Notes: a model not told the origin generated them from the sequence alone. Positions 37,701 through 46,922 are shown, numbered from the stretch's first letter. The stretch is DNA of 64,000 bases from Paracoccaceae bacterium (GCA_024742405.1 JANSYP010000001.1:434001-498000), one strand, 5' to 3'. Numbers and translations: made by a program.

Positions 37701-39008
37701 TCATCCGCGGAGCCCCGCGACGGTTGGCTGACGCAAAACCGCGAGGGCCGGGACCAGCGACAGAACGCTCGCGAGCGCGATGAACGCCGCGGTCGCGTGC
37801 AGCTCCGGCCAGCCGAGTGCCGCGTGGACGGCCATGTCCGTGCGCGCCGAAACGATGTCGGACAGCAGGGCGCTGGCAGCAAAACCCAGCATCAGCCCGA
37901 GCGCCGCGCCCGTCGACAGCAGCAGGGCCGCCTGGGACCAGACCACGGCAAAGACGAACCGTGCCGGGGCGCCGAGCGCGCGCAGCAGCGCCATCTGACG
38001 CGAAAAGAGCCGTGTCAGGATCAAGAGCCCCGTCAGGATCGCCAGAGCGACCAGCATCTGGCTGACCAGCGACAGCAACGACATCGCCTGCCGCACATCC
38101 CCCATCACCGCGTGCAATTGCGACAGCACAGTGCCGGGGAAAAACGCCATGCTCTCGGCGTCGCGGGTGAACTGGGACTGCAAGGCGTAGAGCCCAGCCA
38201 GCGAGGTTCCGTGCACGACAATCGCGGGCGTGCCGGGAAAATGCGCCGGATCGAAAGGAGGGCCAAGCCCCGGATCGTCTATCGGATGGCCTGTCGGCAT
38301 GCCATGGGCCTCCCAGACCTGCTCCACCGGGACCAGGATCGCGCGGTCCCAGGGCGTGCCGGTCGGCGCCATCCGTCCCGTGACCGTCAGAATGGTTCCG
38401 TGTACCCCAAGCTCCGCAGCATCGCCATGCCCATGGGCGGGTTCGAACCCGTCACCGATCTCCAGTCCCATGGCCGAGCCGATGACGGCCTGCTCATAGG
38501 TTTCGAACATCGCGCCGTCGATCCGGTCGTCGGAGAGATAGCGCACAAACTCAGCCGTGGTCCCGATCACCGGGGCGCCGTCATGGCTGTCGCCGAAGGC
38601 AAGCGGGGCTGCCAGCGCCACCCTTGGGTGGGAGGCGACGGCGTCGTAGGTCTCGCCTGAGAGCAGGGCGACATTGCTGGGTTGCAGGAACACCGTCGCC
38701 AACAGCATCGTGATCTCGCTGCCCGGGGCGGCGATCACCAGATCGAACTTGTCCGCCGACTGGGCCGAGGCCACACGCAGCGCGCGCTCCTGCGCCAGCA
38801 GACCGACGCCGGTTGCAACCGAGGCCGCGACCAGCAACGCAAAGATGGCATTGGTCCAGACATGCCGACGGATCATCGCGCCCACGACCGGACCGGGGGC
38901 GAAGCCGCGCCGGATCACGCTGCCGATCAGCACAGCCGGCATCAGCAGAGCGACAAGGATCAGGGCGTCCTGGGCGTTGGCCGGCAGGGAATGCCACAGC
39001 GTGCCCAT
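37701..39008 (-). CDS. FtsX-like ABC transporter permease
   Basis: A 435-residue membrane protein of the MacB/LolCE type. TM helices lie at about residues 14-33 and 52-72, followed by a large periplasmic domain (about 75-305) and three C-terminal helices (SQMLVALAILTGLLILTRLF; VWSQAALLLSTGAALGLML; a last one ending in AVLRQPTVAGLRG). The start overlaps the stop of the ATPase gene by one base (TGATG), so they form one transporter. Substrate unknown. The following small periplasmic gene upstream in the operon suggests a role in export or metal/redox handling, which remains inference. Confidence 0.88.
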   Translation of the reverse strand: MGTLWHSLPANAQDALILVALLMPAVLIGSVIRRGFAPGPVVGAMIRRHVWTNAIFALLVAASVATGVGLLAQERALRVASAQSADKFDLVIAAPGSEITMLLATVFLQPSNVALLSGETYDAVASHPRVALAAPLAFGDSHDGAPVIGTTAEFVRYLSDDRIDGAMFETYEQAVIGSAMGLEIGDGFEPAHGHGDAAELGVHGTILTVTGRMAPTGTPWDRAILVPVEQVWEAHGMPTGHPIDDPGLGPPFDPAHFPGTPAIVVHGTSLAGLYALQSQFTRDAESMAFFPGTVLSQLHAVMGDVRQAMSLLSLVSQMLVALAILTGLLILTRLFSRQMALLRALGAPARFVFAVVWSQAALLLSTGAALGLMLGFAASALLSDIVSARTDMAVHAALGWPELHATAAFIALASVLSLVPALAVLRQPTVAGLRG

Positions 39009-39697
39009 CAGGCGGCGCGCTTTGTCTCGGTACCCACCGGGCGGCCATTTTCCAGGTGCAGAACACGGTCCATGCGCGCGAGCAGCGCCTGGTCGTGACT
39101 GACGGTCACCAGTGTCGTGCCCTGTTCGCGCGCCGCGGTTGCCAGATCTTCGATAACCCGGTCTGCGGCATCGCGATCGAGGCTTGCCGTGGGCTCGTCC
39201 GCCAGCAGGATCGCGGGGTCGCCGGCCAGGGCACGGGCGATGGCAACACGCTGCCGCTCTCCGCCCGAAAAGCTCGCGACGCTGCGCGCGGTGTCCGTCA
39301 GGCCAAGCCGCGCAAGACTGGTTTCGGCGCGGGCGCGCAAGCCTGTTCGCGCAGGTTTCGGGGCAAAGCAGGCGGCGATTGCGGCATTGGCGTCCGCGGA
39401 CATCTCGTCAAACAGCAGAAAATCCTGAAACACCATGCCGATATGCGCGGCCCGGAACGCCGCGCGTGCCCCGGAGCGCAGCGCCAGAAAGTCGGTGTCG
39501 CCCCAACGGACCTCGCCGGAACAGTGCTCCGTCAGACCGGCGATCGCATAGAGCAGCGTGGATTTGCCAGCACCCGAAGGACCACTGATCCCGAGGCTCT
39601 GGCCGGATTGCAGGTCCAGCCGCGGCAGGTCGACCAGCACGCGGTTGCGTGCGCCGGCCGTGACCTTGAGATCCGAGATGCGCAGCGGCAGGGACAT
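39008..39697 (-). CDS. ABC transporter ATP-binding protein, LolD/MacB type
   Basis: A 229-residue ATPase with Walker A GISGPSGAGKSTLLYAIAGL, Q-loop MVFQDFLLFDEMSA, signature SFSGGERQRVAIARALA, Walker B AILLADEPTASLD and the switch histidine in VTVSHDQALL. It is the partner of the FtsX-like permease next to it. The ATG at 39697 gives the normal short N-terminus. It starts 11 bp after the end of the small exported protein gene, so the three form one operon. Confidence 0.92.
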   Translation of the reverse strand: MSLPLRISDLKVTAGARNRVLVDLPRLDLQSGQSLGISGPSGAGKSTLLYAIAGLTEHCSGEVRWGDTDFLALRSGARAAFRAAHIGMVFQDFLLFDEMSADANAAIAACFAPKPARTGLRARAETSLARLGLTDTARSVASFSGGERQRVAIARALAGDPAILLADEPTASLDRDAADRVIEDLATAAREQGTTLVTVSHDQALLARMDRVLHLENGRPVGTETKRAA

Positions 39698-39708
39698 CGG
39701 CGACCGCG

Positions 39709-40131
39709 TCAGGCGTAGGTGGCGTCGGCGAGGCGCACCAGGCTGAGAAATCCGGTGTCGGGATCGCGGTGCTCGCCCAGTTCGAGCACGCCGCTGGTCA
39801 TGATCTTGACGTTGAATGGGATCACTTCGACGGTTCGTTTTGTGTAGACAGCGATGATGTCGTCGGGCCATTCCGCTGCGGTTTCGCAAAATGGGCAGAC
39901 CGACATCGGCATCCTGGTCAGCACGAAGAAATTGCTTTCCGCCTTGAGCGGCGGCGCCATGAACCCGCTGACCGATATGCGGGCTCCTTCCAGGGACTGG
40001 GCGAGCTCCGAAGAGCCGCCGCTGCGCGCATAGAGCATGCGCAGTTTCACTGGGCCGTCACTGGCGCGTGCGGCAAGGGGGAGGGCGAGCGTTGCGGCGC
40101 AGGCGCAGGTCAAAAAGCGTCGGCGGTCCAT
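39709..40131 (-). CDS. Small exported protein, DUF3299-like
   Basis: A 140-residue protein with a signal resembling a Tat leader (MDRRRFLTCACAATLALPLAARA). The mature part has VSGFMAPPLKAESNFFVLTRMPMSVCPFC and EVIPFNVKIMTSGVLELGEHRD, which match the DUF3299-type pattern seen beside ABC exporters. A C-P-F-C pair in MSVCPFCET could bind metal or be redox active. First gene of an operon with the ATPase and FtsX-like permease; probably an accessory periplasmic factor. The function of the family is not established. Confidence 0.8.
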   Translation of the reverse strand: MDRRRFLTCACAATLALPLAARASDGPVKLRMLYARSGGSSELAQSLEGARISVSGFMAPPLKAESNFFVLTRMPMSVCPFCETAAEWPDDIIAVYTKRTVEVIPFNVKIMTSGVLELGEHRDPDTGFLSLVRLADATYA

Positions 40132-40181
40132 TTCGGGTCTCCGTCAATCATCTCCGCCAAGGGTGCCACGGCGCTGCGACA

Positions 40182-41456
40182 TCAGCATGACTGCGGATGA
40201 GTGTGATCGGGATGAGCAGAAAAGGAAAGACGGCACGACCTTCGGGCCTTCGCAAGTCCGTGAGACTGACACTTTAGCCCGGCGGTTGTTGCGGGGTCCA
40301 TCACATGGGAGACCAAGTTTTGCTCCACCACACCGTTCACCAGATGCGCGAAAGGCCCCTTGGCGAAGGTCGCGACGTTCTCGCCTCCATGGGGCTCGAA
40401 CGATTTCGCAATCAGCGCCTCCTGAACATAGACGAGGTCGGTGGCCTCTTGCTGGGTCCGTTGGACCGACGACGAGCCATCGAGATAGGTGACGACGGTG
40501 TCGGGCGTCTCGTGGTCGTCCACCCCTGCCTCTGCCGGATGACCGATACCGTCCGGGTCCACGCCATAGCACAAGCTCGGGTTGTTAGAGTCGCACCCGC
40601 AATAGCCGTTGAAGGCGATCGCATGCTCATGGTCGGGGGTGTCGATGCCCACAAAGTCCTAGTCGGAGCGGCTGCCACAGTCAGCCTCCGTCAGGTTGTT
40701 GCCGCGCCCGCCGCCGACGGCCATGTCGATAATGATTGCTTCCATTTGGGTGATGAGCTGCTTCGCGATATCCGGAACGTCGCAACCTTCGGATTTATCG
40801 GTGTTACTCTCGAGGCTTCGGTCGGCCGAGTGGGCATAGAGCGAAGCCGGCGTCGCGCGGGTGATAGGCGCGCTCGAAACCGACGCGGACCGATTGTGCC
40901 GTGCCACTTGCAACGTCGGCCATGGACGAAACGGTTGCATCAGCGACCGCCGCACAATTGCCGCGGTTAAACATCTAGTCGACTCCGAGCACATCCAGTT
41001 TGGTCTTGGTGCCGGGATGCTTAGCGGTGCCCCCGCCGGCGCTTTCCAGGGTCTGGCCGTTGACGCTTTAGGTCTTGGCCACGGCAAGATGCGGGAAGGC
41101 ACTCATAATGCTGAACGTTCTCGTCGCCGAAACGTCCCGTTCTACTGGCCGTTATAGAGATGGGTGGCATAGGCGGTGCGGACGCCGTTGCCGTCTGCGA
41201 TGCGCAGGATCCCGTTCTTGGCGCGGTTGGTGTTGGGCGTGCCGGCGGTCTTTTCGGCGATCATCGCCTGGCCCGCCGTGAACCATTTGTTGTCGGCGTG
41301 CGGTAAAATCGGGGCAAAGGCGGTGGTGCCCAGCAAGGCCGCCGTCGTGGCGAGAAGTGCTTTTTTTGACGGACAGTCCCTCGAGGAAGGTGGGTCCGAC
41401 CCAGCATTGCTTTCGACACTATCGTAAGGTCTTGGATAAAAGCGTCTTGTAATCAA
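40182..41456 (-). pseudogene. Decayed alkaline phosphatase (PhoA superfamily)
   Basis: Pieces of one alkaline phosphatase are scattered over several frames. The 5' part has a signal (KKALLATTAALLGTTAFA) and RAKNGILRIADGNGVRTA, the metal-site strand (normally AKNVILFIGDGMG), ending in a TAG at 41142. A second frame gives FPHLAVAKT, a TAA at 41068, then TLESAGGGTA, where the nucleophile motif D-S-A has become E-S-A, and a TAG at 40975. A third has PASLYAHSADRSLESN and GCDVPDIAKQLI, then a TAG at 40659. The last has EPHGGENVATFAKGPFAHLV. At least three stops and several shifts mean it cannot make a working enzyme. Parts of the normal 450-500 residues are also missing. Confidence 0.85.
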
Positions 41457-41475
41457 TGCTTTAAATCGAATCCCA

Positions 41476-42381
41476 CTAACCGCGAGACTGCGCGCCGAGC
41501 ATCGGTCCGACCGCGTCCGCCATCAGGTCCGCGGCGGCGCGCAACCGGTGGGTCAGCGCCTGCGCGCCGGGATAGACCAGCGCAACCGGCCGTGGCAGCC
41601 CGGACCAGCCCGGCAGCACCTCTACCAGGCGCCCCTCCGCGAGATCCGCAGCGACCGCATAGTAGGGCAGTAACGCCACGCCCGCTCCGGCCCGCGCGGC
41701 CTCGCGCAGGGCGGCGGGAGAGGACATCGAGAGGCCCGCGGCGATCCGAACCGAGCGCGGTCCCTCCGGTCCGGTCAGGTGCCACGTCTGGATCAGCCCG
41801 TGCCCTTGGGCCAGCGTCGGGGCATCGGTCAGGTCTTCAAGGCCTTCGAGCGGCCCGTCCAGTCGGCCGGGTGCCGCAACCAGGCAGCCCTCGATCGTAC
41901 CGAGCGGCAGGGCGTCCAGCGCGTCGTCCTGCAGGGTGCCGATACGGATCGCCGCGTCGAAGCCGTTTTCGATCAGGTCCGGCTGGCTGTCTTGCAAAAC
42001 GCATTCCAGCGTCAGCTCCGGATAGTGCGCGCGGCAGAGCGCTGCGACCGGCGCCAGGACGGTCTGCCCGAACAGGCTCGGGGCGGCGATGCGCAGGTGC
42101 CCGCGCACCGTACTGTGGTCCTGGGACAACGCCTCGGCGATTTCTTCGGCATCGGCGAGGATGCGTTCCGCGCGTCCCAGCACAACGGCGCCTTCGGGTG
42201 TCAGGCGCAGGCGTCGGGTCGTACGTTCGATCAGGCGCGTCCCGAGCGCTGCTTCCAGATCCTGTATCCGCTTTGATACCGTCGATTTCGGGGTGTTCAG
42301 CCGTCGGGCGGCCGCCGCGAAGGAGCCTTCGGAGATGACGGCCGAAAACTCCCTGAGCGCATTGAGGTCCATGTGTTGCAT
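41476..42381 (-). CDS. LysR-family transcriptional regulator
   Basis: A 301-residue regulator with an N-terminal winged HTH (MDLNALREFSAVISEGSFAAAARRLNTPKSTVSKRIQDLE) shown here as SFAAAARRLNTPKSTVSKRI, and a C-terminal periplasmic-binding-like effector domain from about residue 90. The SKRIQDLE recognition helix is of the CrgA-like type. It is divergent from an MFS transporter gene over 108 bp, the usual arrangement for a regulator controlling its neighbour and itself. The effector is unknown. Confidence 0.93.
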   Translation of the reverse strand: MQHMDLNALREFSAVISEGSFAAAARRLNTPKSTVSKRIQDLEAALGTRLIERTTRRLRLTPEGAVVLGRAERILADAEEIAEALSQDHSTVRGHLRIAAPSLFGQTVLAPVAALCRAHYPELTLECVLQDSQPDLIENGFDAAIRIGTLQDDALDALPLGTIEGCLVAAPGRLDGPLEGLEDLTDAPTLAQGHGLIQTWHLTGPEGPRSVRIAAGLSMSSPAALREAARAGAGVALLPYYAVAADLAEGRLVEVLPGWSGLPRPVALVYPGAQALTHRLRAAADLMADAVGPMLGAQSRG

Positions 42382-42489
42382 CCGCTTTTATGCACATGCT
42401 GAACATGAAACCGGCCCTGTTAAAAGCGCTCTCTGGGTGTAGCATGATCGGGCGGGACGTGCGCCTGCCCGCTGGTCTAGGATGACAAT
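42382..42489. promoter_or_regulatory. Divergent control region of LysR and MFS genes
   Basis: A 108-bp gap between the two start codons. It is AT-richer at the LysR side and contains CATG-N5-CATG at about 42393-42405 with further TGAAAC sequence, which might be part of a LysR site (T-N11-A type), but no clear dyad stands out. Confidence 0.35.
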
Positions 42490-43686
42490 GTGTCGAATAC
42501 CGCTGAAGAGCTCGCAAGGGCCGACCCACAAGCGGTTCCGGGTTTGGGTTTGTCGCTCGCCGTTCTGACCGTTTCAAGTTTGACGGTGATGGCCAATGCC
42601 ACCATCTCGCCCTCCCTGCCCGGTATGGTTAGAACCTTTTCGCATGTGCCTGGGATCGAAACCCTGGCTGGTCTGGTTCTCAGCTTGCCATCGCTGACCA
42701 TTATGCTGACGGCAGGTTTGTTCGGACGCGCTCTGGAGCGCACGAACCGGCGCAATCTGATCATCGTATTGCTTTTTGTCTATGCTCTGGGCGGAGCTTC
42801 GGGGGCTCTTGCCAACTCCATCTGGGGCCTTCTTGCGGGGCGTGTTCTGCTGGGGATCGCCGTCGGCGGCACGATGACCCTCGCGACGACGATTGTCGGG
42901 GACCGCTGGCACGGTGCGGCTCAGCAGCGCTTCATGGGGCTGCAGGCCGCTGCCATGGCCGCGGGCGGTGTCATCTTCGTGACTGTCGGCGGTTGGCTTG
43001 CTGACGTCAGCTGGCGTGGACCGTTTCTAATTTATCTTTCGGCGCTTGTGCTCGTACCGCTCTGCCTCGCTTTCATTCCGCCCTATCCGGCAGCCCCGAG
43101 GCCTACGGCAGAGACGGCTGTGACAGAGCGATTTCCCTGGCGAGTATTTGCGGGCATTGCCCTGCTGACCTTTTTCGCGATGACCATGTTCTATCTCATA
43201 CCCACGCGCCTGCCGTTCCTGCTTGTCGAAATCGGCGTGCACTCGCCGTCCGCGACCGGCTACGCCATCGCGGCGATGACGGTTGGCAGCGTGACAACCT
43301 CCCTTGCCTTTGTGCGCATAAGGCGTCGTTTGGGTCCCCGGACCATTTTTGCCATCGCCTTCATTCTGATGGGATGTGGATATGCTATGGTCGGGATTGC
43401 CGAAAGCTACGTTCCGGTGGTCTGCGGGACGACGGTTGCTGGTCTGGGACTGGGTTTGACCTTTCCGAACCAGATGTCATGGCTGATGGCGCAAGTGCCA
43501 GATGGTATGCGGGGACGGTCCGCCGGATTTCTAACGTCGGCGATCTTCGGGGGCCATTTCGTGTCTCCGCTTCTTTCAGGTGCGTTCAAGCCAATTTTGT
43601 CAACATCGGAGATCTTTTTGCTGTTTGCCGCTGCCCTCGTGGTTTGCGCAGCATTTACAGCGACACCGCGCAATCTGTCGCGTTAA
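42490..43686 (+). CDS. MFS transporter
   Basis: A 398-residue major facilitator with about 12 TM helices. The loop between helices 2 and 3 reads GLFGRALERTNRRNLIIV (MFS motif G-x-x-x-D/E-R-x-x-R-R) and helix 4 carries GRVLLGIAVGGTMTLATTIVGD. Two six-helix halves are separated by a polar loop around residue 200. The start is a GTG at 42490. Substrate is unknown; it is divergent from a LysR gene and lies beside the bhc cluster, its TAA sharing TTAA with the stop of the convergent regulator gene. Confidence 0.88.
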   Translation: MSNTAEELARADPQAVPGLGLSLAVLTVSSLTVMANATISPSLPGMVRTFSHVPGIETLAGLVLSLPSLTIMLTAGLFGRALERTNRRNLIIVLLFVYALGGASGALANSIWGLLAGRVLLGIAVGGTMTLATTIVGDRWHGAAQQRFMGLQAAAMAAGGVIFVTVGGWLADVSWRGPFLIYLSALVLVPLCLAFIPPYPAAPRPTAETAVTERFPWRVFAGIALLTFFAMTMFYLIPTRLPFLLVEIGVHSPSATGYAIAAMTVGSVTTSLAFVRIRRRLGPRTIFAIAFILMGCGYAMVGIAESYVPVVCGTTVAGLGLGLTFPNQMSWLMAQVPDGMRGRSAGFLTSAIFGGHFVSPLLSGAFKPILSTSEIFLLFAAALVVCAAFTATPRNLSR

Positions 43687-44525
43687 GTATCTTTGGGGCC
43701 TCGTCCACCCAGCCCTTCTTCTACTTCTCGCGCGGCTTCTCGAACGCGCGGCCCGATTGCCTGAAGCGCAGCCCTGTCCAGTCGGACGGTTGGTCCGGAG
43801 ACCGAGATCCCGGCCACGGCCTGTTCGGAGCTGTCAAAGATCGGAGCCGCCACGCAGCGCATCCCCAGATAGCGTTCCTCATCGTCGACCGCCCAACCGC
43901 GCGCGCGGCTCTCGGCCAGATCGCGGCGCAAGTCGGCGAGGTTCGTGCGCGTGTGCGGAGTGAAATCGCGCAACCCCGCCCGGCTGAGCAGTGCGTCCGC
44001 TTCGCCCTGGGGCATGGCCGACAGCAACGCCTTGCCGATACCCGAGGCATGCAACGCCCCGCGCGTCCCCGGACGGAAAAAGGCCCTGATCGGCGCGTGC
44101 GTTTCGACCTGTCCGATGAAGACCACTTCGCCGCCATCGCGCACGGCCATGTTCGCCGTCTCGCCGGTATCCTCCATCAGCCGTCGCATCGCGGTGCGCC
44201 CGATTTCCAGCAGGTTCGTCTGGCGCAGAAAGCTCGTGCCGGTGCGAAACGCCTCGACTCCGACCGACCAGCGCTGGCTGGCCTGATCGAGACGGACAAA
44301 GCGCATCTTCTCGAGCGTGGCGAGGATCCTGTGGGCAGTGGCCACGGGTATGTCGAGCCGCTCGGACACTTCGCTCAGCGTCAAGGCATCTGCACTTGCC
44401 ACCGTCCGCAAAACCACCAGACCGCGCTCGAGCGCCTGAATTGTGCCCTGGGGCTCGGTAAAAGGCGACTTCGGCCGCCCGCGAGATCTCTTTGGCGGGG
44501 GCGTATGCGGCGGATCGGTCTTCAT
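43683..44525 (-). CDS. bhcR: IclR-family regulator of the bhc cluster (BhcR)
   Basis: A 280-residue regulator with an N-terminal winged HTH (IQALERGLVVLRTVA, LSEVSERLDIPVATAHRILATL) and a C-terminal IclR effector domain (GETANMAVRDGGEVVFIGQ, RYLGMRCVAAPIFDSSEQAV, VAGISVSGP). Divergent from bhcA, as in known bhc loci, where BhcR binds the intergenic region and responds to glyoxylate (family knowledge from Paracoccus denitrificans). The ATG at 44525 has AGGAG about 10 bases upstream and is preferred over a TTG at 44588. The gene name rests on context; the IclR assignment is firm. Confidence 0.9.
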   Translation of the reverse strand: MKTDPPHTPPPKRSRGRPKSPFTEPQGTIQALERGLVVLRTVASADALTLSEVSERLDIPVATAHRILATLEKMRFVRLDQASQRWSVGVEAFRTGTSFLRQTNLLEIGRTAMRRLMEDTGETANMAVRDGGEVVFIGQVETHAPIRAFFRPGTRGALHASGIGKALLSAMPQGEADALLSRAGLRDFTPHTRTNLADLRRDLAESRARGWAVDDEERYLGMRCVAAPIFDSSEQAVAGISVSGPTVRLDRAALQAIGPRVREAAREVEEGLGGRGPKDT

Positions 44526-44719
44526 CTGGGCGGAACTCCTACCGAGGTCTTGGAAAAAAGTTTCGACGGTTGCACGCAGTGTCGTCAAACGAAAAAAACA
44601 AAAACCATATAAAACATGAGCATACGTATTTTTTAAGATTTTTGGAAAGCAGTTTCAAGAAAATTGCAACGCGTTCGGCTCTGCACTATCCACCCCCTTA
44701 GAAAGAGGAGGGATCACCC
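44526..44719. promoter_or_regulatory. bhcR-bhcA intergenic control region
   Basis: An AT-rich 194-bp region, very unlike its surroundings. Two related blocks flank it: GTTTCGACGGTTGCACGC at 44560-44577, and a similar one at 44652-44672 that begins GTTTCAAG and ends TTGCAACGC. A perfect palindrome ATACGTAT lies at 44622-44629. A weak -35/-10 pair for bhcA may be TTGCAA at 44664 and TATCCA at 44687 (17-bp spacing). The bhcA ribosome site AGGAGG at 44706-44711 is near-perfect, 8 bases from the ATG, suggesting strong translation. Confidence 0.6.
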
Positions 44720-45931
44720 ATGCCGACATCGCAGACGCCTTATGCCGATCTGAATCCGGTCTTCATTCCGGGGCCGACAAATGTGCCGGACCGGCTTCGA
44801 CGCGCGATGGACCGGCAGACCCTGGATCACCGCGCCCCGGACTTCAAAGACGTGTTTCTACCGGTTCTGGCCGATACGCGCCATGTCTTCGGCACCCGCG
44901 AGGGCGAGGTCATTCTGTTCCCCGCCACCGGCACCGCCGGTTGGGAGGCCGCGATCACCAACACGCTGTCGCCTGGCGATAAGGTTCTGATCGCGCGGTA
45001 CGGGATGTTTTCCCATCGCTGGATCGACATGTGCGAGCGGCACGGGTTGGAGGTGATCGTCCTGGAACGCCCCTGGGGCGAGGGCGCGCCGGCGGATCTG
45101 TTTGCCGAAGTGCTGGGCACCGACGCCGGCCATGAGATCAAGGCCGTGCTCGTCACCCACAATGAGACCGCGACGGGCGTCGTGTCGGACATCGCCGCCG
45201 TGCGCCGTGCGATGGACTCCGTGGCACATCCGGCGATGCTCTTCGTCGATTGCGTCAGCTCGTTGGGCTCGATGCCCTTCCACATGGACGAGTGGGGCGT
45301 GGATATTGCGATCTCCGGCTCGCAAAAGGGGTTCATGCTGAACACCGGGATGGCGGTGTTGGCGGTTAGCCCCAAAGCGCTCGCCGCGATGGAGACGGCC
45401 AAACTGCCCCGCACCTTCCTGGACTTCCGCGACATGATGACGGCCAATGCGGCAGGCGGTTTTCCCTATACACCGCCGCTGCAGCTGATCTTCGGGCTGC
45501 GCGAGAGCCTCGACATGCTGTTCGCGGAGGGGTTGGAGAATGTTTATGCGCGTCACCAGCGTCTTGCAGAAGGTGTGCGCCGGGCCGTCGATGCCTGGGG
45601 GCTCTCCCTCGTCGCGCTCAGCCCGGAGCTGGAATCCAACACCGTAAGCTCCATCTATGTTCCTGAGGGTTTTGATAGTAATCTTCTCGTGACTCATGCC
45701 TACGAAGCGTATGGCGTTTCGTTCGGTGTGGGCCTTGGGGAGTTGAACGGCCGGGCGTTCCGCATCGGCCATCTCGGAGCGCTCACCGATGTGGTGGTTC
45801 TCAGCGGGCTGGCGACGATCGAAATGGCAATGGCAGATCTGAACTACCCCATAGAGCTGGGCAGCGGCGTCGCTGCCGCACAGCAATACTACCGCGCGAC
45901 GCAGGGTGGTTCCCTGCGTGAAGCCGCTTGA
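44720..45931 (+). CDS. bhcA: Aspartate-glyoxylate aminotransferase (BhcA)
   Basis: First enzyme of the beta-hydroxyaspartate cycle: transfers the amino group of L-aspartate to glyoxylate, giving glycine and oxaloacetate. The 403-residue class V PLP aminotransferase has the start FIPGPTNVPDRLRRAMDRQ, the glycine-rich PATGTAGWEAAITNTLSPGD, VTHNETATGVVSDI, the PLP aspartate in LFVDCVSSLGSMP, and the PLP lysine in SGSQKGFML (about Lys203). Sequence alone would also suit a serine- or alanine-glyoxylate aminotransferase; the following bhcB, bhcC and bhcD genes decide the call. Stop is 9 bp before bhcB. Confidence 0.93.
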   Translation: MPTSQTPYADLNPVFIPGPTNVPDRLRRAMDRQTLDHRAPDFKDVFLPVLADTRHVFGTREGEVILFPATGTAGWEAAITNTLSPGDKVLIARYGMFSHRWIDMCERHGLEVIVLERPWGEGAPADLFAEVLGTDAGHEIKAVLVTHNETATGVVSDIAAVRRAMDSVAHPAMLFVDCVSSLGSMPFHMDEWGVDIAISGSQKGFMLNTGMAVLAVSPKALAAMETAKLPRTFLDFRDMMTANAAGGFPYTPPLQLIFGLRESLDMLFAEGLENVYARHQRLAEGVRRAVDAWGLSLVALSPELESNTVSSIYVPEGFDSNLLVTHAYEAYGVSFGVGLGELNGRAFRIGHLGALTDVVVLSGLATIEMAMADLNYPIELGSGVAAAQQYYRATQGGSLREAA

Positions 45932-45940
45932 GGGAGTGCC

Positions 45941-46909
45941 ATGAAAGATATCGCTGAACGACCATTACCGACCTATGACGACGTCGTGGCGGCCCATGAG
46001 CGGATCGCGCCGCATATCAAGCGCACACCGGTCCTGACCTCTCAATATCTCAACGACCTGACCGGGGCCGAGCTGTTCTTCAAGTGCGAGAACTTCCAGC
46101 CCCCCGGTGCCTTCAAGGTCCGGGGTGCCTGCAACGCGGTGTTCGGGCTGAGCGAGGAGGAGGCCAAGCACGGCGTCGCGACCCATTCGTCTGGCAACCA
46201 TGCGCTTTCGCTGTCCTATGCCGCGATGCGCCGGGGCATTCCCTGCACGGTGGTGATGCCGCGCACCGCGCCACAGGCGAAGAAAGACGCCGTGATCTAC
46301 TACGGCGGCAAGATTATCGAATGCGAACCCTCGACAAGCTCTCGCGAGGAGACCTTCGCCAAGGTACAGGAGGAAACGGGTGCCGACTTCGTCCATCCCT
46401 ACAATGACCCGCGCGTGATCGCGGGGCAGGGCACCTGTTCGCGCGAACTGAACGAACAGGTCGAGGGGCTGGATGCGGTGATCGCGCCCATAGGCGGCGG
46501 CGGCATGATCTCGGGCACCTGCCTGACCATGTCCACCATCGCGCCGGATGTCGCCATCTATGCCGCTGAACCCGAACAGGCGGACGACGCCTACCGAAGC
46601 TTCAAGGCGGGCCATATCATCGCCGATGATGCGCCGGTCACAATCGCCGATGGGCTGAAGGTGCCGCTGAAGGAAAACACCTGGCATTTCGTCAGCCAGT
46701 TCGTGACCGACATCTACACGGCCTCGGAACAGGAAATCATCGATGCGATGAAAATGACCTGGTACCGGCTGAAAATCGTGATGGAAGCCAGCTGCGCGCC
46801 GCCGCTGGCCGTCATTCTGAAGAACCCCGAGACTTTCCGGGGCAAGCGCGTCGGCGTGATAGTAACCGGTGGCAATGTCGATCTCGACAAGCTGCCATGG
46901 ATCAAATGA
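45941..46909 (+). CDS. bhcB: beta-Hydroxyaspartate dehydratase (BhcB)
   Basis: PLP-dependent dehydration of (2R,3S)-beta-hydroxyaspartate to iminosuccinate. The 322-residue protein is a fold-type II serine/threonine-dehydratase homologue: PLP lysine in QPPGAFKVRGACNAVFGL (about Lys59), ATHSSGNHALSLSYAA, and the phosphate loop PIGGGGMISGTC. No C-terminal ACT domain is present, unlike biosynthetic threonine deaminase. GGGAG lies just before the ATG. It sits between bhcA and bhcC with gaps of 9 and 13 bp, so the three are one transcript. Outside this context it would be called a generic threonine/serine dehydratase. Confidence 0.93.
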   Translation: MKDIAERPLPTYDDVVAAHERIAPHIKRTPVLTSQYLNDLTGAELFFKCENFQPPGAFKVRGACNAVFGLSEEEAKHGVATHSSGNHALSLSYAAMRRGIPCTVVMPRTAPQAKKDAVIYYGGKIIECEPSTSSREETFAKVQEETGADFVHPYNDPRVIAGQGTCSRELNEQVEGLDAVIAPIGGGGMISGTCLTMSTIAPDVAIYAAEPEQADDAYRSFKAGHIIADDAPVTIADGLKVPLKENTWHFVSQFVTDIYTASEQEIIDAMKMTWYRLKIVMEASCAPPLAVILKNPETFRGKRVGVIVTGGNVDLDKLPWIK

Positions 46910-46922
46910 GGGAGCGAAAGAT

